From Micromonospora ureilytica (GTDB lineage: Bacteria; Actinomycetota; Actinomycetes; Mycobacteriales; Micromonosporaceae), in NCBI RefSeq assembly GCF_015751765.1, contig NZ_JADOTX010000001.1, positions 2,046,001 to 2,110,000 on the forward strand: a stretch of 64,000 nucleotides of DNA, in the 5' to 3' direction. Below the pieces are notes generated by a model. It saw only the letters and a program-made list of their open reading frames with translations, had not been told where the DNA came from and did not search any database. Numbering within the stretch: position 1 is the stretch's first letter; every line of letters starts with the position of its first letter. The position numbers and the translations under genes were made by a program. This document shows positions 29,582 to 39,128 of this stretch, piece after piece.

Positions 29582-32479
29582 ATGGCCAGCGATGTGGACA
29601 CCGCACCGCTCGTGGGCCGGGCCGAGCTCGTGCAGACGGTTCGGTCCGCGTTGCTCGGTGACGGCGCGCACGGGCAGACCGCTGCGGTCTTCCTGACCGG
29701 CGAGAGCGGTGTGGGAAAGACCCGGCTGTTGGGTGAGATCGGCGACCGCCTGCGGGAACGGGGCGCCGTGGTGCTCACCGGCAGCTGTCTGGACATTGGC
29801 GACGCCTCACCGCTGCACCCGCTGTTGCAGGCGCTGCGCCGGTTCGACACCGAGGTGTCCACCTCGCACGCCCGCACCTCCTCGGCGGTGCGGGGGCTGT
29901 TGCAGATGTTCGCCGACGAGACCGCCGGCCCGGACGGCGCGGGCGCGTTGCTGGAGCGGGTCTCCCGGGGCCTGCACCTGATCGCCGAGGGTCGTCCGCT
30001 GGTGCTGATCCTGGACGACCTGCAGTGGGTCGACCGCAGCACCCGGCAGCTCCTGCTCTACCTGCTCGCCGGCCTCGGCGATCTTCAGCTGTCGGTGTTG
30101 GCCGCTGTGCGTGCCGAGTCGTTGCAGGGCGCGCACCCGCTGCGCCGGGTGCTCACCGAGCTGCGTCGGCTGCGCACGGTACGGGTGCTCGACCTGGTGC
30201 CGCTGGGACGGGCCGACACCGAGACGCTCGCCGCCGCGGTGGTCGGCCGGACGCTGACCGCCGACGCGGCCGAGCAGGTGTGGCAGCGCAGCGGAGGCAA
30301 CCCGTTCGTCATCGAGGAGCTGGCCCGGGATCTGCGCGACGGCCGCGACGGCCTGTCCGAGACGCTGCGGGAGATCTTCCTCGACCGGGTCGACGCGCTG
30401 CCCCAGCACGCGCACGCCGTGGTGCACGCGGTGGCCGCCGGTGTCGAGCCGGTGCAGCACTGGCTGTTGGCCGAGGTGCTGCGGATGCCGGAGGACGAGC
30501 TGATCGCCGCGGCGCGGGCCGCGGTGGCGCACCGGCTGCTGGTCGGCGCCGACGACGGCTACCGGCTGCGGCACCGCCTCGTCGCCGAGGTGCTGGCCCA
30601 CGAACTGCTGCCGGCCGAGCGCTCCGGGCTGCACCGCCGCTACGCCGAGGCGCTGACCACGGCGCCGGGTGAGCTGCACCAGGCCCGGCTGGCGCACCAC
30701 TGGCGGCTGGCCGGCGAGCCGACGCGCGCCCTGCCGGCGGCGGTGGCAGCCGCCCAGGAGGCCGAGCGGCTGCACGGTTACGCCGAGGCGCACCGGCACT
30801 GGTCGGCGGCGTTGCAGTTGGCCGCCGAGCCGGGCCCGCTGACGGTGGACCGGGTCGAGTTGCTCGAGAACGCCGCCGAGGCGGCCCACCACTGTGGGGA
30901 GCACGCCCGCGCGCTGGCCCTGCTGGAGGAGCTGGCCGCGCTGCGGGGTGGCGAGCCGAGCTGCGCGCTGCACATCCGCCGCGCCCGCTACCTCGCCGCC
31001 GCCGGTCGCTCCGCGCTGGCCGAGGAGGAATACCAGCGGGCGCTGAAGGCAGGCGACTGCTCCCCTCGGGACCGGGCGAGCGCGGCCGCCCGTCTGGCCG
31101 AGCTGCTGCTGCACCTGGGTCGGTACGCCGACGCCGGCGAGCGGGCCCGCGAGGCGCTGGCGTTGGCCGAGAACGTGGAGGGCTCGGCCACCGAGATAGT
31201 GCTGGCCAGTTCGGCGTTGGGCTTCAGCGACGCCTGCCTGGAGGACCCGGACGCCGGTCTGGCGGTCATGCGCGACGCCCTTGACACCGCCGAGCGTGCC
31301 GGTCAGCCCGAAGACGTGGCGTGCGCGTACCTGCATCTCGCGGAGCTGTTGACCGGGCCGCTGAACGTCCTCGAAGAGGGCGTGGTGGTGGCGCGCCGGG
31401 GCGCCGAACGGGTGGCCGAGCTGGGGCTGGGCCGCACCTGGGGCACCCGCCTGCTGGCCATCGCCATCAACGGGCTGTTCCGGGTGGGCCAGTGGGCCGA
31501 GGCGGAGAAGGTGGTGGCCGCGGCCCTACGACACCGACCGTCCGGTGCGGACGCGGTGGAGCTGCTGCTGGCCCGGTGCCGGCTGTCGGTGGGCTACGGC
31601 GACATCGAGGCCGCCGGTCGGGACCTCGACGCGGTGGCGACCCTGCTCGCCGGGGGCGGGGCGCGACACGTCATTCCGCTGCTCACCCTGCGTTCCGGGC
31701 TGGCGATGTGGGAGGGCCGGCACGACGTGGCGCGGCAGGCGGTGCAGCGCGGCCTCACCGAGAGCCGCTCCGACGACGTGATGATCCTCTCCGCGTTGGT
31801 CTGGCACGGCCTGCGTGCCGAGGCGGAGGCGCACGCCAGCCGCACCGTGGAGGTGGACCCGACGGCGGTACGCCGGTTGCGCGACGTGGCCGAGCGGGTG
31901 GCCCGCAAGAGCGCCGGGGCGGCCCGGCCGGTGCGCTCGGTGGTGGAGGGCTTCCTGGCGCTGTGCGCCGCCGAGGTGAGCCGCCTCGACGGCAGCGACC
32001 CGGAGCTGTGGGCCGTGTCGGCCGCCGAGTGGGATCGACGCCATCACCCCTACCCGGCGGCGTACTCGCGGCTGCGGCAGGCCGAGGCGCTGCTGGCCCG
32101 CCGCAGCCGGGTGGCCACCGCCGGCAAGCTCCTGCGGGAGGCGTACCGGGTCGCCCAGGGGTTGGGCGCGGTGCCGTTGACCTCGGAGATCCGTGAGCTG
32201 GCCGGGCGGGCCCGGGTGTCGCTGGACGAGCGGGACACCCCCGCCGGCACGCGCAGCGCGCCGGCCGAGGCGTCCGACGACGAGTTGACGGCGCTCACCG
32301 CACGGGAGCGGGAAGTGCTCGCCCTGGTCGCGGAGGGGTTGACCAACAAGGAGATCGGCCAGCGGCTGTTCATCAGCGAGCGGACCATCGGTGTGCACGT
32401 GTCGCACATCTTCGACAAGCTCCAGGTCCGGACCCGGGTGCAGGCCAGCGCGATCCAGTTGCGCAACCAACGGGGCTGA
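29582..32479 (+). CDS. LAL-type LuxR family transcriptional regulator
   Basis: 965 aa. An N-terminal STAND ATPase carries Walker A LTGESGVGKTRLLGE (about residues 38-52) and Walker B LVLILDDLQWVDRS (about 140-153). A long TPR-like helical middle follows. The C-terminal LuxR/GerE helix-turn-helix is at residues about 895-960: LTAREREVLALVAEGL and TNKEIGQRLFISERTIGVHV. LAL regulators are large ATP-dependent activators of secondary metabolism or carbon use. The frame is open upstream of 29582, but the leaderless promoter points to this start. It is divergent from the cyclase gene, and a strong terminator follows. Confidence 0.93.
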   Translation: MASDVDTAPLVGRAELVQTVRSALLGDGAHGQTAAVFLTGESGVGKTRLLGEIGDRLRERGAVVLTGSCLDIGDASPLHPLLQALRRFDTEVSTSHARTSSAVRGLLQMFADETAGPDGAGALLERVSRGLHLIAEGRPLVLILDDLQWVDRSTRQLLLYLLAGLGDLQLSVLAAVRAESLQGAHPLRRVLTELRRLRTVRVLDLVPLGRADTETLAAAVVGRTLTADAAEQVWQRSGGNPFVIEELARDLRDGRDGLSETLREIFLDRVDALPQHAHAVVHAVAAGVEPVQHWLLAEVLRMPEDELIAAARAAVAHRLLVGADDGYRLRHRLVAEVLAHELLPAERSGLHRRYAEALTTAPGELHQARLAHHWRLAGEPTRALPAAVAAAQEAERLHGYAEAHRHWSAALQLAAEPGPLTVDRVELLENAAEAAHHCGEHARALALLEELAALRGGEPSCALHIRRARYLAAAGRSALAEEEYQRALKAGDCSPRDRASAAARLAELLLHLGRYADAGERAREALALAENVEGSATEIVLASSALGFSDACLEDPDAGLAVMRDALDTAERAGQPEDVACAYLHLAELLTGPLNVLEEGVVVARRGAERVAELGLGRTWGTRLLAIAINGLFRVGQWAEAEKVVAAALRHRPSGADAVELLLARCRLSVGYGDIEAAGRDLDAVATLLAGGGARHVIPLLTLRSGLAMWEGRHDVARQAVQRGLTESRSDDVMILSALVWHGLRAEAEAHASRTVEVDPTAVRRLRDVAERVARKSAGAARPVRSVVEGFLALCAAEVSRLDGSDPELWAVSAAEWDRRHHPYPAAYSRLRQAEALLARRSRVATAGKLLREAYRVAQGLGAVPLTSEIRELAGRARVSLDERDTPAGTRSAPAEASDDELTALTAREREVLALVAEGLTNKEIGQRLFISERTIGVHVSHIFDKLQVRTRVQASAIQLRNQRG

Positions 32480-32491
32480 CCGAACCGACGT

Positions 32492-32531
32492 ACGTATCCC
32501 GGCGCGTGTGCGCGCCGGGATACGTCGTTTT
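32492..32531 (+). terminator. Intrinsic terminator of the LAL regulator
   Basis: A perfect 15-bp stem ACGTATCCCGGCGCG/CGCGCCGGGATACGT with a TGTG loop (32492-32525), followed within two bases by a TTTT tract. It begins 12 bp past the stop and is one of the few here with a U-run. Confidence 0.88.
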
Positions 32532-32617
32532 ACTGATCCGTTGGCCCGGTGTCGGCTGAGAGGCTGGGCCGCGTCGACGACGGCACGGGGGATGCCGCCG
32601 ACCACAATGGAGGAGAA

Positions 32618-33388
32618 ATGATCGAACCGGTCTGGGGGCCCGTGCACCGGGACATCGTCGACCTGCTCGCCGATCATCCCGCGGACGTGCCGGCCGTGGT
32701 CGATCACCTGACCAAGCTCCAGGACATGCTGGTGCGGCTGCCACCGTTGGAGGCCAGTTGCCCACTGGCCGACTTCAACAGGCTCTACCTGACCATCACC
32801 AGCAGTGTGCTGGACGGGTTGTACGACGACCGCTTCGTCGACCCGGTCTTTCTCTCCCGGCTCGACGTCGAGTTCGCCGCCCGCTATTTCGACGCGATGC
32901 GGCTGTGGACCGACTCCAGCCCCGGCACCCCGAAGGCGTGGTCGTGTCTCTTCGAGCGGATGCAGGGGCCGGACGCTCGCCCGTTGCCGTCGGCGGCGGC
33001 CGGGGTGAACGCCCACATCAACTTCGACCTGCCGTTCGCCCTGGTGACCACGTTCGACCACCTGGAGTCGGAACCGGTCGATGGCAGCGACCAGCACCAC
33101 GACTACCTCGAGATCAACAACATCTTCGCCGACAAGATCCCCGGCCTGCGTCGGGGCTATCTGGAGCGGTGGCAGCTGCTCATCGACATGCTCAATGGCG
33201 ACATCGACGACTGGTACCAGGGGGAACTGGTCGAGTACACGCGCGATGTCGCCTGGCGCAACGCGCAGAAGATCTGGCGGTGCCGGCACGATCCGGACGC
33301 CCGCGAGTGTGAGCGCACACGGTTGGACGACAACGCCGCGGCGCTCGGCCGGCTGCTGCTCTCGCCCCTCGGGGCGTTCCTGCAGTAG
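32618..33388 (+). CDS. DUF5995-like protein of unknown function
   Basis: 256 aa, soluble and acidic, resembling actinobacterial proteins of the DUF5995 group. Conserved-looking features are FNRLYLTITSSVLDGLYDD, AAGVNAHINFDLPFAL and HHDYLEINNIFADKIP. The repeated His/Asn/Asp residues in these could form a metal site, but I cannot show it. A very strong ATGGAGGAGAA ribosome binding site precedes the ATG, which suggests good expression. There are no membrane segments. The gene has its own GC-rich terminator hairpin. Confidence 0.75.
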   Translation: MIEPVWGPVHRDIVDLLADHPADVPAVVDHLTKLQDMLVRLPPLEASCPLADFNRLYLTITSSVLDGLYDDRFVDPVFLSRLDVEFAARYFDAMRLWTDSSPGTPKAWSCLFERMQGPDARPLPSAAAGVNAHINFDLPFALVTTFDHLESEPVDGSDQHHDYLEINNIFADKIPGLRRGYLERWQLLIDMLNGDIDDWYQGELVEYTRDVAWRNAQKIWRCRHDPDARECERTRLDDNAAALGRLLLSPLGAFLQ

Positions 33389-33402
33389 CCGGGACGGGGG
33401 GT

Positions 33403-33441
33403 CCCCGCGCTCCGCCCCGTGGGGGGCGGCGGAGCGCGGGG
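33403..33441 (+). terminator. GC-rich terminator hairpin after the DUF5995-like gene
   Basis: Fourteen paired bases, CCCCGCGCTCCGCC against GGCGGAGCGCGGGG, with an 11-nt loop, 15 bp past the stop. It has no T-tract. Confidence 0.65.
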
Positions 33442-33763
33442 GCGCGTCCCACCAGTTCCACCCCGCGTGGCCGCCCGAGGTCGGGTCGGCCAGGCAGGGG
33501 GACAGCCGGTCGGCCCGGGGGGTGTCGACCGTCTGCCACCGTCGGCCGGCCCGGGGGGTGCCGGCCGGCGGTGGGGGAGCGCCGGCCGGGGTCACGTCGA
33601 ACGGCGTGCCGATCCGGGGGTGTCGGCGGGCCCGGATCGGGTACGCCCGCGCCATGACCGTCCTGGCCCGGCGTCGGCCCGCCGCCCGCCCCCGGCCCGC
33701 GCGCCCCGGCCCCCTGCGGCCGGGTGGCCCGGTGTCGCGGCCCACCGCTCGGCCCGGCACCCG
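33442..33763. other. Intergenic G/C-rich stretch without a convincing gene
   Basis: This stretch has repeated GTCGGCCCGGGGGG-like pieces (near 33509 and 33543) and Arg/Pro-rich short open frames on both strands that look like composition artefacts. I see no ribosome binding site or protein motif. It may hold the promoter of the following small gene. Confidence 0.5.
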
Positions 33764-34165
33764 GTGACCGGCGTCGCGACGCGGTTTCCGTTCCGCTTCG
33801 ATCCGGTGTTCCGTCCGGTGCTGGCCCTGCTGGGGGTCCGCCCGGCGACGGCCTGGGTCGCCGTCACCGAGCGGGATCTGATGATCCGGTACGGGCCCTG
33901 GCGGCTGCGGACCGACCGGGGCAACGTCACCGCCGTCGAGCTGAGCGGACCGTACCGCTGGTGGCGGGCGATCGGCCCGCACCTGTCACTGGCCGACGGT
34001 GGTGCGACCTTCGGCAGCAGTACGGCCGGCGGGATCTGCCTGCGCTTCGGCGTGCCGGTGCCGGCGCTGGTGCCCGGCGGGCGGCCCCGGCACCCGGCGG
34101 CCACGGTGACCGTCGCCGACCCACCCGCGCTGGCCCGGCTTCTCGCCGTCCCGGACCTGTCCTGA
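33764..34165 (+). CDS. Conserved actinobacterial hypothetical protein
   Basis: About 133 aa from a GTG start. The sequence is ordered beta-rich: ERDLMIRYGPWRLRTDRGN, VTAVELSGPYRWWRAIGPHL and SSTAGGICLRFGVPVPAL. The strand pattern recalls a small PH-like or bacterial lipocalin-like barrel, but no family is certain. No signal peptide or membrane helix. The start is uncertain because the frame is open far upstream; GTG at 33764 gives the first segment with protein-like composition. Function unknown. Confidence 0.65.
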   Translation: MTGVATRFPFRFDPVFRPVLALLGVRPATAWVAVTERDLMIRYGPWRLRTDRGNVTAVELSGPYRWWRAIGPHLSLADGGATFGSSTAGGICLRFGVPVPALVPGGRPRHPAATVTVADPPALARLLAVPDLS

Positions 34166-34252
34166 GCAGGCCGAACAGGTGCCCGGTTCGGCCGACCGGG
34201 CGTCGGGACGCCGCCTACCGTCGGATCAGGACCTGTGAGGGTGGGACTGGCG

Positions 34253-36349
34253 ATGGCTGACGAGCACCGAGCGAAACCACGACGCTGGAACGGACGCCGC
34301 CACGCGCCGACCGGGCCGGACCCGGCACTGCGAGCGGCCCGCGATCCGGCCCGCCCGCACCGCGGCGGCCGGCAGGGAGTCGTGGTGCCCGAACGCGTGG
34401 CCACCCCGACCCGCTCGGGGCCGCCGGCCAGTCCGCTGCGCCGGTGGCTCTTCCAGCACCAGGTGCAGCCCCCCGGCCCCGAGGCGACCGAGGGGCAGAA
34501 CCGCCGGCACTCATGGTGGCAGGTGATGTGCCTGACCGGCGTGGACTACTTCTCCACGCTGTCGTACCTGCCGGGCATCGCGGCGGTGGCGGCCGGCGCG
34601 CTCTCCCCGCTGGCGACCCTGTTGATCGTCGTGCTCACCCTGTTCGGCATGCTGCCGATGTACCGCCGGGTGGCCCACGAGAGCCCGCACGGGCAGGGTT
34701 CGGTGGCGATGTTGGAGCGGTTGTTGCCGTTCTGGCGGGGCAAGATCTTCGTCCTCGTGCTGCTCGGCTTCGTGGCCACCTCCTGGATCATCACGATCAC
34801 CCTCTCCTCGGCCGACGCCACAGTGCACCTGTTGGAGAACCCGTACCTGCCGGACGCCCTGCACGGATCCCTGGTGTCGGTCGTGGTGACGGTGGTGCTC
34901 CTGCTGATCCTCGGCGGGGTGTTCCTGCTCGGGTTCCGCGAGGCGGTGGTCGTGGCCATCCCGCTGGTCGCGGTCTTCCTGGTGCTCAACGCGGTGATCG
35001 TCGTGGTCGCGGTGGCCCGGATCGCCGAGGACCCGGGAATCGTGTCGAACTGGACGGCCGCGGTGACCTCGACCGGCGGCGGGCCGGGCCACGTGCTGCT
35101 CACCGCCGTGTTGGCGTTCCCGCTGCTGGTGCTGGGGCTGTCCGGTTTCGAGACCGGGGTCAGCATGATGCCCCTGATCGCGGCCGACGGCCCGGACAAG
35201 CAGGCCCGACTCGCCGCCCGGATCCGCAACACGCGTCGGCTGCTCACCACCGCAGCGCTGATCATGTCGGTGTACCTGATCTCGACGACCTTCGTGACCA
35301 CGGCGCTCATCCCGGAGGAGGAGTTCCGGCCGGGCGGCGGCGCGAACGGGCGGGCGCTGGCGTTCCTGGCGCACACCTATCTGGGTGAGGTGTTCGGCAG
35401 CGTCTACGACGTGAGCAGTGTGCTCATCCTCTGGTTCGCCGGCGCCTCGGCGATGGCCGGGTTGATCAACATCGTGCCGCGTTACCTGCCGTCGTACGGC
35501 ATGGCGCCGGAGTGGGCGCGGGCGGTCCGCCCCGTGGTGATCGTCTACACCGTCGTCAGCGTCGCCATCACAATCGCCTTCCGCGCCGACGTCAACGCCC
35601 AGGCCGGCGCGTACGCCACCGGGATCCTGGCGATGATGGTCTCCGGGGCGGTGGCGGTGACGATCTCCGCGGCCCGTCACCACCGGCGCGCCTCGGCGAT
35701 CGGCTTCACAGTGCTGACGCTGGTGCTGCTGTACGCGCTGCTGGAGAACGTCATCGAACAGCCGGACGGCATTACGATCTCCGCGCTGTTCATCCTCGGC
35801 ATCATCGTGGTCTCGTTGGTCTCCCGGGTCACCCGGACCACCGAGCTGCGCGCCGAGCGGATCGAATTCGACGAGGAGGCGCGTCGGTTCATCACCGAGT
35901 CGCTGGCGCACGACGGGCAGCTGCACCTGATCGCGAACAAGCGGCAGAAGGGGTCGGTGAAGGAGTACACGCTCAAGGAGCGGGCGCAGCGCGGGATGAA
36001 TCCGGTGCCGGGGGCCGCGGACGTGCTGTTCCTGGAGATCGACGTGGTCGATCCGTCGGAGTTCAGTCAGGTGTTACGCGTGCACGGGATCGAGGTGGGC
36101 GGCTTCCGGGTGCTGCGGGCCAACAGCCCGGCCGCGCCCAACGCGATCGCCGCGATCCTGCTGGCCCTGCGTGACGCGACAGGGGTTCGGCCGCACGCGC
36201 ACTTCGAGTGGTCGGAGGGGAGCCCGATCGCGCACCTGGCGCGCTACCTGATCCTGGGTCGGGGGGACACCCCGCCGGTGGTGCGGGAGATCATCCGCCG
36301 GACCGAACGGGACCCGCTGCGCCGGCCCGGCATCCACGTCGGTGGCTGA
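34253..36349 (+). CDS. APC family amino acid permease-like transporter
   Basis: About 698 aa. The first 85 residues are basic and cytoplasmic. From residue about 90 there are some 12 membrane helices, starting with [22 protein letters not shown], where the G-x-Y motif region of helix 1 is seen. The last 170 residues are a soluble cytoplasmic domain ([20 protein letters not shown] and on) of unknown role. This looks like actinobacterial APC-superfamily transporters with C-terminal extension. Substrate unknown: amino acids, or potassium as in some KUP-like relatives. The ATG at 34253 is preferred because of a GAGGGTGGGA site; a GTG at 34235 is also in frame. Confidence 0.85.
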   Translation: MADEHRAKPRRWNGRRHAPTGPDPALRAARDPARPHRGGRQGVVVPERVATPTRSGPPASPLRRWLFQHQVQPPGPEATEGQNRRHSWWQVMCLTGVDYFSTLSYLPGIAAVAAGALSPLATLLIVVLTLFGMLPMYRRVAHESPHGQGSVAMLERLLPFWRGKIFVLVLLGFVATSWIITITLSSADATVHLLENPYLPDALHGSLVSVVVTVVLLLILGGVFLLGFREAVVVAIPLVAVFLVLNAVIVVVAVARIAEDPGIVSNWTAAVTSTGGGPGHVLLTAVLAFPLLVLGLSGFETGVSMMPLIAADGPDKQARLAARIRNTRRLLTTAALIMSVYLISTTFVTTALIPEEEFRPGGGANGRALAFLAHTYLGEVFGSVYDVSSVLILWFAGASAMAGLINIVPRYLPSYGMAPEWARAVRPVVIVYTVVSVAITIAFRADVNAQAGAYATGILAMMVSGAVAVTISAARHHRRASAIGFTVLTLVLLYALLENVIEQPDGITISALFILGIIVVSLVSRVTRTTELRAERIEFDEEARRFITESLAHDGQLHLIANKRQKGSVKEYTLKERAQRGMNPVPGAADVLFLEIDVVDPSEFSQVLRVHGIEVGGFRVLRANSPAAPNAIAAILLALRDATGVRPHAHFEWSEGSPIAHLARYLILGRGDTPPVVREIIRRTERDPLRRPGIHVGG

Positions 36350-36522
36350 CGTCGATGCCGGTCTGCCAGCTTTAAAGATGAAAGAGGGCACTATTCACGT
36401 TCACACCTTCCTGTCCGTATTGCGGACTTATCGTGACGTTTGGTGGTCGGCGAGCACGTCGAGCCCCCGCGCCCGGATCGACGCGCGGTCACGTCAGGTA
36501 GGCAGGAAGGTAGGCACCGTTG

Positions 36523-38025
36523 ATGTCCACGTACCGAGAGGGAGACCGCGCCACCCGACCCAGACGGCGGTCCCGACGGTTCTTAGCCAGCGGTCTGCTG
36601 GCGGGGAGCCTGGTCGTGGGAGCGGCCGGAGCGGCCGCCGCCGCCGACCGCGCCCTCACCCTCCCCGGTCTGGCCCGGCTCACCCCGGCGGCCGACGACG
36701 ACCGCCATGACGGCGACCGGCGGGCGCCGCAGCAGGGCCAGGACGGTGCCGAGCGGGCCCGTCCGGCGACCCCGGGCACCGGCAAGCGGGGCGTGGTGTC
36801 GGTGCCGTGCGACGCCGCGAAGCTGGTGGCGGCGCTGGTGACGGCCAACGCCGAGGGCGGCGGCGAACTTCGGCTCGCGCCCAGGTGCCGCTACACCCTC
36901 ACTGAGGCGTTCCACGAGACCGACCAGTACGACGGCGGGATCCGTGACGCCCGGGAAGCCGCCGACGCGGCGGAGACCCCCGGCGACGCCGAGGCGCCGC
37001 CGCACAACCCGGCCGACGACACCGCCGGCCTGCCGGTGATCTACCAGGCCATCACGATCGACGGCGCGGGCGCCACCATCGCCCGGGACGCCCACGCCGC
37101 CCCGTTCCGCTTCTTCACCGTCCGTGACGGCGGCGAGCTGACCCTGCGGGACGTGGAACTGCACAACGGCCGCTCGGCCATCGAGGGCGGCAGCGTGCAC
37201 GTGGTGCACGGCGCCACCGCCGTGGTGGAACGGGTCACCGTCACCCAGAGCACGTCGCTGTCGCCCGAGGGCGGCGGCGGAGGCATCTTCAACGACGGCA
37301 ACATGGTGGTCACCGACTCCACGTTCGTCGGCAACAGCGCCTCCGGCGCCGCGGGCAAGGGCGGGGGCCTGCTCAACGGTGGTGTGCTGACGCTGAAGCG
37401 TTCCGAGTTCCACCGCAACAGCGCCAACGCCTATGGCGGCGGGCTCGGCAACTACCGTGGCGCCGCCGACGTGGAGAGCGTCTCCTTCACTCAGAACAGC
37501 GCCGCTCAGGGTGGTGGGCTGGCCAGCTTCTCGGCCCGCACGAAGGTCTCCGACACCGAGTTGCTGAACAACACCGCACAGGTTGGCGGCGGTGCCGCCA
37601 ACTCCGACGCGGTGCTGGTGATGCGCACGATGACCATCCGCGGCAACACGTCCACAGTCAACGGGGGCGGCATCTCGACGGTGAAGGGCCTGACGCCGAT
37701 CGACGACAGCGTGATCGAGGGCAACACCACTCACGGCCTCGGGGCCGGCATCTACGCCGAGAAGGCGAACCTGCTGGTCCGCGGCAGTGACGTGACCCGG
37801 AACGAGGCCGTCGGCGCCGCGTCCCAGGGTGGCGGCATCTACGCCACCGCGGGCTCGGTGGCGATCTACACCAGCAAGGTCACCCACAACGCGTCGACGG
37901 TGAAGCCCGGTGGCATCTTCGCCTCCCACGCCCAGGTCAAGATCGACGACGAGAGCGTGGTCGTCGAGAACGAGCCGACCAACTGCGAGGGCAGCCAGGC
38001 GCCGATCGCGCACTGCTTCCGCTGA
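36523..38025 (+). CDS. Secreted right-handed beta-helix repeat protein
   Basis: About 500 aa. Residues 1-43 form a signal peptide: basic RRRSRRF, then LASGLLAGSLVVGAAG, and Ala-rich cleavage site near AAAAADRA. A low-complexity acidic/basic linker follows. From residue about 170 to the end run repeats of about 23-25 residues with GGG(I/L)xN turns, for example GGGGGIFNDGNMVV, GKGGGLLNGGVLTL, AYGGGLGNYRGAA and VNGGGISTVKGL. This is the pectate-lyase-like parallel beta-helix seen in adhesins and polysaccharide enzymes. No catalytic signature is evident. The two Cys near the end (NCEGSQ and HCFR) could form a disulfide. Exported; a surface or extracellular role is expected. Confidence 0.85.
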   Translation: MSTYREGDRATRPRRRSRRFLASGLLAGSLVVGAAGAAAAADRALTLPGLARLTPAADDDRHDGDRRAPQQGQDGAERARPATPGTGKRGVVSVPCDAAKLVAALVTANAEGGGELRLAPRCRYTLTEAFHETDQYDGGIRDAREAADAAETPGDAEAPPHNPADDTAGLPVIYQAITIDGAGATIARDAHAAPFRFFTVRDGGELTLRDVELHNGRSAIEGGSVHVVHGATAVVERVTVTQSTSLSPEGGGGGIFNDGNMVVTDSTFVGNSASGAAGKGGGLLNGGVLTLKRSEFHRNSANAYGGGLGNYRGAADVESVSFTQNSAAQGGGLASFSARTKVSDTELLNNTAQVGGGAANSDAVLVMRTMTIRGNTSTVNGGGISTVKGLTPIDDSVIEGNTTHGLGAGIYAEKANLLVRGSDVTRNEAVGAASQGGGIYATAGSVAIYTSKVTHNASTVKPGGIFASHAQVKIDDESVVVENEPTNCEGSQAPIAHCFR

Positions 38026-38054
38026 ACGTCGACCCCGCGCACCTCATCCCGCGC

Positions 38055-38093
38055 CGGCGAGCCGCCCCGATGATCGGTCGGGGCGGCTCGCCG
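38055..38093 (+). terminator. Terminator of the beta-helix gene
   Basis: A perfect 16-bp stem CGGCGAGCCGCCCCGA with its complement and a TGATCGG loop, starting 30 bp past the stop. Confidence 0.8.
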
Positions 38094-38116
38094 CGCTCTG
38101 CCCTGGTCGGTTGCCG

Positions 38117-38179
38117 CCCGCCGGCGTCAGCCCATCGCCCGCCGGCGTCAGCCCATCGCCCGCCGGCGTCAGCCCATCG
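38117..38179. repeat. 21-bp tandem repeat, three perfect copies
   Basis: The unit CCCGCCGGCGTCAGCCCATCG occurs at 38117-38137, 38138-38158 and 38159-38179. The last copy contains the stop codon (38169-38171) and final codons of the minus-strand LLM oxidoreductase gene, so the upstream copies look like duplications of that gene's 3' end. Confidence 0.9.
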
Positions 38180-39128
38180 CGCGCAGCCGGCCGGACAGGT
38201 CGCCGGCGAAGAAGTCGAGGAAGCCGTCCGGGTCGGGGCCGGCGTTCTGCAGGACGATGTGGTCGAAGCCGGCCCCGACGTACGACCGGACCTTGGCGAC
38301 GTGCGGTTCCGGGTCCGGGCCTACGGCGAAGAGTTGCCGGATGTGCTTCTCCTCGACGTACGCGCTGGCCGCGTCGAAGTTGACCGGGTTCGGCAGCTCG
38401 CTCATCACCTTCCAGCCGGTCACCAACCACCGGCTCGTCTGCAACACTGCCTGCACGGCCTGTCGTTCGTCGGTGGCCCAGGCCAGTGGCACCTCGGCGT
38501 AGCGCGGGCCCGAACCCTGTGCGCGTCGGTAGTGCTCGACGATCGACGCGTCTGGTTCGGTGGCGAACAGGCCGTCGCCCAATTCGGCGGCGAGCCGCGC
38601 CGACACTTCACCGCTGGCCGCCACCGCGATCACGGGCAGGGTGTCCGGCAGATCGAAGACCCGGGCGTCCTCCAGTTGCAGGTGCCGGCCCTCGTACGAC
38701 TGGTAGCCGCCCTGCCAGAGCAGCCGGATGATCTCCAGCGCCTCGCGTAGTCGCTCGTGTCGGCCCCGCACGCTCGGGAAGCCCTGCCCGACCACGTGCT
38801 CGTTGAGCCGCTCGCCGGCGCCCACCCCGAGGGTGAACCGGCCGTCGGAGATCAGCGCCATGGTCGCGGCGGCCTGCGCGATGATCGCCGGGTGGTAGCG
38901 GACCGTCGGGCAGGTGACACCGGTGGCCAGGCGCAGGGTGCTGGTCTTGGCCGCGATGGCGCCGAGCACGCTCCAGGTGTAGGACGAGTGCCCCTGCACG
39001 TCCAGCCACGGGTGGAAGTGGTCGCTCATCTCGACGAAGTCGAAACCAGCCCGCTCGGCCAGGACGGCCTGTCGGATGATCTCCTGCGGGCCGTACCCCT
39101 CCGAGGCCAGCTTGTAGCCGATCTGCAT
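38169..39128 (-). CDS. F420-dependent LLM-class oxidoreductase
   Basis: A 319-aa TIM-barrel protein of the luciferase-like monooxygenase superfamily. It resembles the TIGR03557 group of F420-dependent enzymes. Features are MQIGYKLASEGYGPQEIIRQ, VEMSDHFHPWLDVQGHSSY (shortened; conserved His/Trp pocket), LRLATGVTCPTVRYHPA and TLGVGAGERLNEHVVGQGFP. F420 binding is predicted by family, not visible as a short motif. The substrate is unknown. The stop codon lies in a 21-bp tandem repeat. The start is the ATG at 39128. Confidence 0.88.
   Translation of the reverse strand: MQIGYKLASEGYGPQEIIRQAVLAERAGFDFVEMSDHFHPWLDVQGHSSYTWSVLGAIAAKTSTLRLATGVTCPTVRYHPAIIAQAAATMALISDGRFTLGVGAGERLNEHVVGQGFPSVRGRHERLREALEIIRLLWQGGYQSYEGRHLQLEDARVFDLPDTLPVIAVAASGEVSARLAAELGDGLFATEPDASIVEHYRRAQGSGPRYAEVPLAWATDERQAVQAVLQTSRWLVTGWKVMSELPNPVNFDAASAYVEEKHIRQLFAVGPDPEPHVAKVRSYVGAGFDHIVLQNAGPDPDGFLDFFAGDLSGRLRAMG

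Noticed and set aside
33192..33539. Minus-strand open frame between the DUF5995-like gene and the hypothetical gene
   Set aside because: Composition is Pro/Arg/Gly only and it overlaps the end of a well-supported gene.
34511..35926. Long open frames opposite the APC transporter and many other genes
   Set aside because: They are rich in Arg, Gln, Asp and His with no domain or start signal, as expected of shadows of high-GC coding sequence.
36350..36522. A small gene between the APC transporter and the beta-helix gene
   Set aside because: The short frames lack a ribosome binding site; the AT-richer stretch near 36370-36440 looks like a promoter.
38117..38179. CRISPR array
   Set aside because: The 21-bp units are directly adjacent without spacers.
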